From assembly GCA_902651635.1 (NCBI GenBank), contig CACRSC010000119.1, positions 1 to 46,667 of the forward strand: 46,667 nucleotides of DNA, in the 5' to 3' direction. A model generated the notes under the pieces. The model made no database searches and was not told the DNA's origin. It worked only from the letters and a program-made list of their open reading frames with translations. This DNA is from Mastigamoeba balamuthi (lineage: Eukaryota; Evosea; Mastigamoebida; Mastigamoebidae). Shown here piece by piece: positions 42,652 through 46,667 of the stretch (position 1 is its first letter; the number at the start of each line of letters is the position of its first letter). The translations under genes and the position numbers were made by a program.

Positions 42652-43710
42652 CTACTCGTCGGCGTCGGGGAACTTGAACGAGTTGACGCCCGAGATGCTG
42701 ATGGGCCCGCCGCGGTAGGTGCCGCGCTTCTTCTTGGTCTTCTCGTGCCTGAAGTTCTTGCCGCGCACCACCTCGAGGTCCTCGGCGGCCTTGGCGCCCC
42801 ACTGGTCCGTGCCCCGCTTGGCGCGGAACGAGTTGTCGCGCAGCTCCTCGTGCAGGGGCTGCACCTTGTCGGGGTCGATGCGCCTGAACGGCGTGTTGGC
42901 CGCCTTCTTGCTCGCAGAGTCGGGCGCCGCCACCGCTGCCCTCTTGGCCGGGGGCTCGTCCTCGGCCTCCTCCTCCGCCGCCCTCTTCAGGCCCCCTGCC
43001 GCCGCCGCTGACTTCTTCACCAGGGGGGCGTCCTCCTCGTCCTCGTCCTCGTCCTCCTCGTCGTCGTTGTCGTCGGAGCTCTTCTCCTGCGCCGCTGCCT
43101 TGGCAGGCGCCTTGGCCGGGGTCGCGGGCTTCTTCACGACCTCCTCCTCGTCGCTGCTCTCCTCCTCCGAGGAGCTCTCCTCCTTGGCGGCCGCAGCCTT
43201 GGCGGGCGTCTTGACGGGGGCCTTGGCGGGGGTCGCAGGCTTCTTGGGGGCCTCCTCCTCGTCGCTGCTGCTCTCCTCCTCCGAGGAGCTCTCCTCCTTG
43301 GCCGCTGCCTTGGCCGGCGTCTTGACGGGGGCCTTGGCCGGGGCCGCGGGCTTCTTGGGCGCCTCCTCCTCCTCGTCGCTGCTGCTCTCCTCCTCGGAGC
43401 TCTCCTCCTTGGCGGGGGCCTTGGCGGGGGTCTTGGCGGCCGGGGCAGGGGTCTTGGCGGGCGTCTTGGCGGGGGTGGCGGCCTTCTTGGGGGCCTCCTC
43501 CTCCTCGTCGCTGCTGCTCTCGTCCTCCTCCGAGGAGCTGTCGTCGTCCGCCTGGGCCCAGTTGCGCGAGGCGGCGACGGCGCGCATGGCGGCTGCGACG
43601 GCGGCGTTGCCGAGGCGCTTGGCAGCGGCCTCCTTGAGGAGCGCCTCCCTGCTCGCCACGAGGCCCAGCTTCTGCAGGAGCTCTCCCAGGGCGTTCGCGT
43701 TGCTCGCCAT
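42652..43710 (-). CDS. Nopp140/SRP40-type nucleolar phosphoprotein
   Basis: An intronless frame of 352 residues. The centre alternates acidic serine blocks (ESSSEEESSSDEEE) with basic Pro/Ala/Lys blocks (APKKPATPAKAPVKTPAKA), four to five modules in total, ending in a long Asp/Glu run. This is the architecture of Nopp140/NOLC1 and yeast Srp40. The C-terminus is the conserved SRP40_C domain: TPFRRIDPDKVQPLHEELRD, WGAKAAEDLEVVRGKNFRHE, KTKKKRGTYRGGPIS and NSFKFPD. The serines sit in CK2-type acidic contexts. Such proteins chaperone box C/D and H/ACA snoRNPs in nucleoli and Cajal bodies. The first 45 residues form helices where homologues have a LisH-like dimerisation motif. Shorter than human NOLC1 (about 700) and similar to yeast Srp40 (about 400). 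Confidence 0.92.
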   Translation of the reverse strand: MASNANALGELLQKLGLVASREALLKEAAAKRLGNAAVAAAMRAVAASRNWAQADDDSSSEEDESSSDEEEEAPKKAATPAKTPAKTPAPAAKTPAKAPAKEESSEEESSSDEEEEAPKKPAAPAKAPVKTPAKAAAKEESSSEEESSSDEEEAPKKPATPAKAPVKTPAKAAAAKEESSSEEESSDEEEVVKKPATPAKAPAKAAAQEKSSDDNDDEEDEDEDEEDAPLVKKSAAAAGGLKRAAEEEAEDEPPAKRAAVAAPDSASKKAANTPFRRIDPDKVQPLHEELRDNSFRAKRGTDQWGAKAAEDLEVVRGKNFRHEKTKKKRGTYRGGPISISGVNSFKFPDADE

Positions 43711-44100
43711 GCCTGTGGTCCTGCTTGCTACTGTCTGTCCCGACTGAAAGAAGGGCAGCACCACCAGATGGCGTCATCTGCTGACGTCGCTCTCTCTCTC
43801 TGATACCCCCCGATACCGCTATCTCCATCCGAAATATCTTCTCTGCTCTTTATTGTGCCCCTTTGTCCCTTGGCCCCTTTGCCCTCTTTGCCCCGCTGCT
43901 GTCCTCCGCAGGAGAGGGGCTTTGCGGCCACGCGTGCCCCCTGGGGAGTGCAAGCGACTATGGCGGGGACAGGGCCGCAGGTGCGGTGGGAGCGGCGTGC
44001 AGAGGGGCAGTGCAGGTGCGGCAGAGGCCAGTGAGAGGGCAGAGGGGCAGAGGGAGACGAGAGGAGAGGAGAGAGGGTGAGGGAGGGAGTGGGAGGGGTG
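43711..44100. promoter_or_regulatory. Promoter region of the Nopp140-like gene
   Basis: No gene is supported in 390 bp. GATACC words occur at about 43802 and 43812, and GAAATATCTT at 43831-43840, about 120 bp upstream of the ATG. The remaining GA-rich sequence (about 44000-44095) belongs to the 3' flank of the TFIIH gene. Confidence 0.5.
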
Positions 44101-45251
44101 TCAGGTGTCGAAGACCGAGGGGAGGGCCACGGCGTCGTCGCCCTGCATGGGCTCTGCGAGGGCCGCGTGGCGCCGCTCGAGCATCACGGTGCCGGGGGGC
44201 ACCCAGAAGCGGGCCCCGCACGTGGCGCACGCAGCGCTCTCCCCGGCGTCGCAGAACACTGCACAGAGCGCGCACACAGAGTGAGCACACTGCGCGAGAG
44301 AGGGCGGGCGAGACGAGGACAGACGGCTGAGGCAGACGCTGCAGACGAGGCCGTGCGAGGTGGGGCGCCCCTCGTGGCAGCAGCAGCCCGCGCGGTCGTC
44401 GAGGGCAGCGGGGGCGGGCAGCGAGAGGCAGCGGCGGGCCTGCTGCTCGACGCCGTAGGCGCTCAGGAGCACGTGGGCCAGCGTCCCCGCCTCCCCGTGC
44501 TCCGCGTAGACGCCCCCCGTCAGGCTCGCCGCCTGCTGCAGCAGCCCCGACGTCGCCCCCCCCACCACGCACGCGTCCACCACCACCCCCTTGTCCCCCA
44601 CGTCCCCCGGTCAGCCGCACGGGGGGCGCTGGCAGAGGCGGAGGAGGTGCGCACGCAGCCCCTGGCGGCCCACGCGGCGTTGACGACGCTGAAGTACTTG
44701 GCGGGGGCGTCGGGGGCGGGGCTCACCACCAGCACCCGCGCGCAGCACTGCCCCTGCCCCTGCCCCTGCCCCTGCGCCGGCGCCTGCCCCTGCTCGGCCC
44801 TGCCGTCGAGGGCCGAGGCCAGCACAGCGCTGCGGGCCCTGCAGAGCGCCCGCCCCAGGGCTCCCGCCAGAGCAGCCCCCGCTGCCGCTGGAGAGGCCGA
44901 GGCAGAGGCAGAGGCGGAGGAGGCGAGGCAGCGGGCGAGGGCGCGGCAGAGGGAGCGGGGGGAGAGCTGGCGGGGCTGGGAGGCGCCGGGGGCGGGGAGG
45001 AGCCAGGCGGAGGAGGGGCCGGGGAGGGCTGCGCAGAGGCAGAGGCGGCGGGGGGCGCGGCCTGCGCCCAGGAGGAAGGCGCGGCCCAGGGCGCAGCACG
45101 CGCGCAGGGCGGCCCAGAGCGCGGCCTGGGCGGGCCACGGCCACGCGGCGTCCACGACCACCACCAGCAGCGACGCCGCAGCAGCAGCAGCGCCAGCGGC
45201 ACCCTCGGGCCCCTCGGCCCCCTCGCCCTCGGCGCCCCGTTCCCTCTTCAT
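44101..45251 (-). CDS. GTF2H3: TFIIH core subunit p34/Tfb4 (GTF2H3)
   Basis: Three exons (44655-45251, 44325-44589, 44101-44258) give 339 residues. After an acidic start, SLLVVVVDAAWP opens a von Willebrand A-like fold. ARVLVVSPAPD and YFSVVNAAWAARGCG|VVVDACVV follow, then SGLLQQAASLTGGVYA, a signature of the family. The C-terminal C4 zinc-binding region is HGLVCSVCLSLFC and CATCGARFW. p34 partners p44 in the TFIIH core complex used in transcription initiation and nucleotide-excision repair. An Ala/Ser-rich insertion with an AQGQGQGQGQ tract lengthens the middle of the A domain. The MIDAS metal motif is not intact (DAAWP for DxSxS), as is usual in p34. Confidence 0.9.
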
Positions 45252-45701
45252 CGCTCCCTGCGCTCCCTGTGCTCCCTGCGTCTCTGGTGGTCTCTGCTCT
45301 GCTCTCTGTGCTGCGCCGAGCTATCTGTGCCCTGCGCTGTGCTCTCTGTGCTCTCTGATTGCTCTCTGATTGCTGTGCTCTCTTGTGTGGGCGCTGTGCT
45401 CTGTGCTGTGTCCCACAATATCGGGGGTGTGCTCCGCAGATACCGCCCCAGAATCAGGGGCCACCCCCTCGTATCACTCACTGCACACTAAATAACAGAG
45501 GCCATCCCCGTTGGCCTCCTGTACTAACCGGTGCACACATTCCTCCTCCTTTTTGCTCCCCCCTGCCCTGACAGGCGCCGCCAAGCAGGCCTCGGTGGGT
45601 GAGCAGCGAGTGTCTCTCTGCTTTGTTTGGCCAAAGACAATTGAACGAAAACCACTGCGTTGCGCGCGAGTGGGAGCAATCAGCCGGGGGCCCACCCAGC
45701 C
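45252..45701. promoter_or_regulatory. Promoter region of the p34/Tfb4 gene
   Basis: No gene is supported in 450 bp. ACAATATCGGG (45416-45426) is about 165 bp upstream of the ATG, and AGATACCGC follows at about 45438. TGTGCTCTCT-type repeats fill the leader side (about 45290-45390). The right side is the 3' flank of the CNOT10 gene and includes CAATTG near 45640. Confidence 0.5.
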
Positions 45702-46667
45702 TCAGGCGTCGTTGGGCCTCTTCTTGGCCGAGGCGCGGCGGCCTGCGGGCAGGCGTCCGCGGCGGAGGAGCTCGACGGCGGCCTCGACGTTGCCGTGGCG
45801 CAGCTCCACGTAGACCTGCAGCAGCAGCGCGTGCGCCGTGGGGTGCAGCGCCAGCGACTGCTGCACGCACTGCTGCGCCTGCGCCAGGTCGTCCTTGCCC
45901 ACAATGTGCGCCACCGCCATGTTGGCGTACAGCGCCGCCTTCATCGCCCTGCGCCCCCGAGTCAATCGATTGCCGCCCGCAGTAGAAAGAAAAGAAGCCG
46001 CGCTTGCAGAGTTGCAGAGGGGGGCGGCAGCACGCACGCAGAGGCGGTGGCGGGAGGGGCGGGCAGGTCGGCGTAGGGCGAGGGGAAGGCGAGGGTGTTG
46101 GGGACGGGCGAGTCGCTGAGGGCCGCGGGCGAGAGGTGCTGCAGCGCCAGCGCGGGCTTGTTGAGGGCGCAGTAGGCCTCGGCCGCGTAGACGTTGCCCA
46201 GGAAGGCGTAGAGCTCGGGCAGGCCCTGCAGCGCCAGCAGCGCCCTGGCGGCCACCAGCGCCGCCGAGGGGTCGTTGTCGGCCAGCGACAGGAACGCCAT
46301 GTTCGCGTACGCCGCGCGCAGCACGTCCGCGTCCTGCTGCTGCGCCCTGGCGCTGGCCGCCTGCAGCAGCGCCGCCGCCACGTTGCCGACCTCGCCCGAG
46401 GCGCCCCCGGGCTGCTGCTGCTGCTGCTGCTGCTGGCCGCCCACAGAGGCCCACGCGCTGGGCTGCGCCGCCCTGTTGCGCTCCACGATCCTCACGGCGT
46501 TGCGCGCGCACATGACCCCGTACGTCAGCGTCGGCTCCGCGCCCGCCGCCGCCGCGCTGCCGCCCGCGCCCGCGTGGGCCGCAGCCGCAGCTGCCTGCTG
46601 GTCGTCGTGGTCGTCGTTCGAGTCGTTGCCCGAGTCCTCGGGCTGCTCGGGCGCTGCGGCGGCCGCT
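45702..46667 (-). CDS. CNOT10 homologue (CCR4-NOT complex), 3' part only
   Basis: Two exons are visible (46038-46667, open at the window edge, and 45702-45948), about 292 residues of the C-terminus. The retained TPR-like helices carry YANMAFLSLADNDPSAAL, ALLALQGLPELYAFLGNVYA and AEAYCALNKPALALQHLSP, then AALYANMAVAHIVGKDDLAQ, VQQSLALHPTAHALLLQVY and LRHGNVEAAVELLRRGR. These match the end of animal and plant CNOT10. CNOT10 pairs with CNOT11 and docks on the CNOT1 N-terminus of the mRNA deadenylase complex. A Gln run sits between helices near 46410-46437, and the visible N-terminal part is Ala/Asp/Gln-rich. The intron (45949-46037) is GT-AG with a TTGAC branch site. The start codon is outside the window. 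Confidence 0.85.
   Translation of the reverse strand, partial: SGRRSARAARGLGQRLERRPRRPAGSCGCGPRGRGRQRGGGGRGADADVRGHVRAQRREDRGAQQGGAAQRVGLCGRPAAAAAAAARGRLGRGRQRGGGAAAGGQRQGAAAGRGRAARGVREHGVPVAGRQRPLGGAGGRQGAAGAAGPARALRLPGQRLRGRGLLRPQQARAGAAAPLARGPQRLARPQHPRLPLALRRPARPSRHRLCVRAAAPLCNSASAASFLSTAGGNRLTRGRRAMKAALYANMAVAHIVGKDDLAQAQQCVQQSLALHPTAHALLLQVYVELRHGNVEAAVELLRRGRLPAGRRASAKKRPNDA

Overview
This is a G+C-rich (about two-thirds by eye) eukaryotic nuclear segment with 17 protein genes packed on both strands. It has no operons, ribosome-binding sites, CRISPR arrays, tRNAs, rRNAs or recognisable transposons. Every gene model was built by joining exons by hand, and all joins keep phase. I place about 70 introns, mostly 45-130 bp. 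Most donors are GTGCG-like, a CTGAC-like branch point usually lies close to a CAG acceptor, and an unusually large share use GC-AG ends. Short introns, alanine and glutamine homopolymers, TKL-type kinase features and the gene set suggest a free-living protist. An amoebozoan-like organism is my best guess, but the sequence alone does not prove it.

Left to right: a CLC chloride channel (+) converges on a cyclin Y homologue (-). A GPR180/TMEM145-type seven-helix protein (-) shares a divergent promoter region with an unrecognised WD40-like protein (+). Next come a DNAJ-X chaperone, MAK16 and a BAH-domain protein (all +). A 1.6-kb gene-free interval then precedes a CSL/Rel-like transcription factor (+). 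This converges on a complete 15-exon TOR kinase gene (-). A six-knuckle CNBP/Gis2-type protein (-) is divergent from an SFT2 Golgi protein (+). A large TKL kinase-PH-RCC1-FYVE fusion (+) converges, with only 121 bp between stops, on a PX-domain protein (-). An OCA2/P-protein-type transporter, a Nopp140/SRP40 homologue, the TFIIH subunit p34/Tfb4 and the 3' part of CNOT10 (all -) complete the window.

Many genes serve growth control and gene expression: TOR, MAK16 and Nopp140 (ribosome production), CNBP-like and CNOT10 (mRNA fate), and TFIIH p34 (transcription and repair). Others act in endomembranes and phosphoinositide signalling: SFT2, PX, PH-RCC1-FYVE, the GPR180-like protein and the P-protein-like transporter. 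They are neighbours, not a demonstrated pathway.

The most notable observations are the kinase-PH-RCC1-FYVE fusion, a CSL-like factor whose RHR-N joins an IPT domain with no room for the beta-trefoil, about 8 of 70 introns with GC-AG ends, a recurrent AAATATC(T/G) promoter motif including a four-copy cluster, and a CLC channel lacking both the gating and the proton glutamates.
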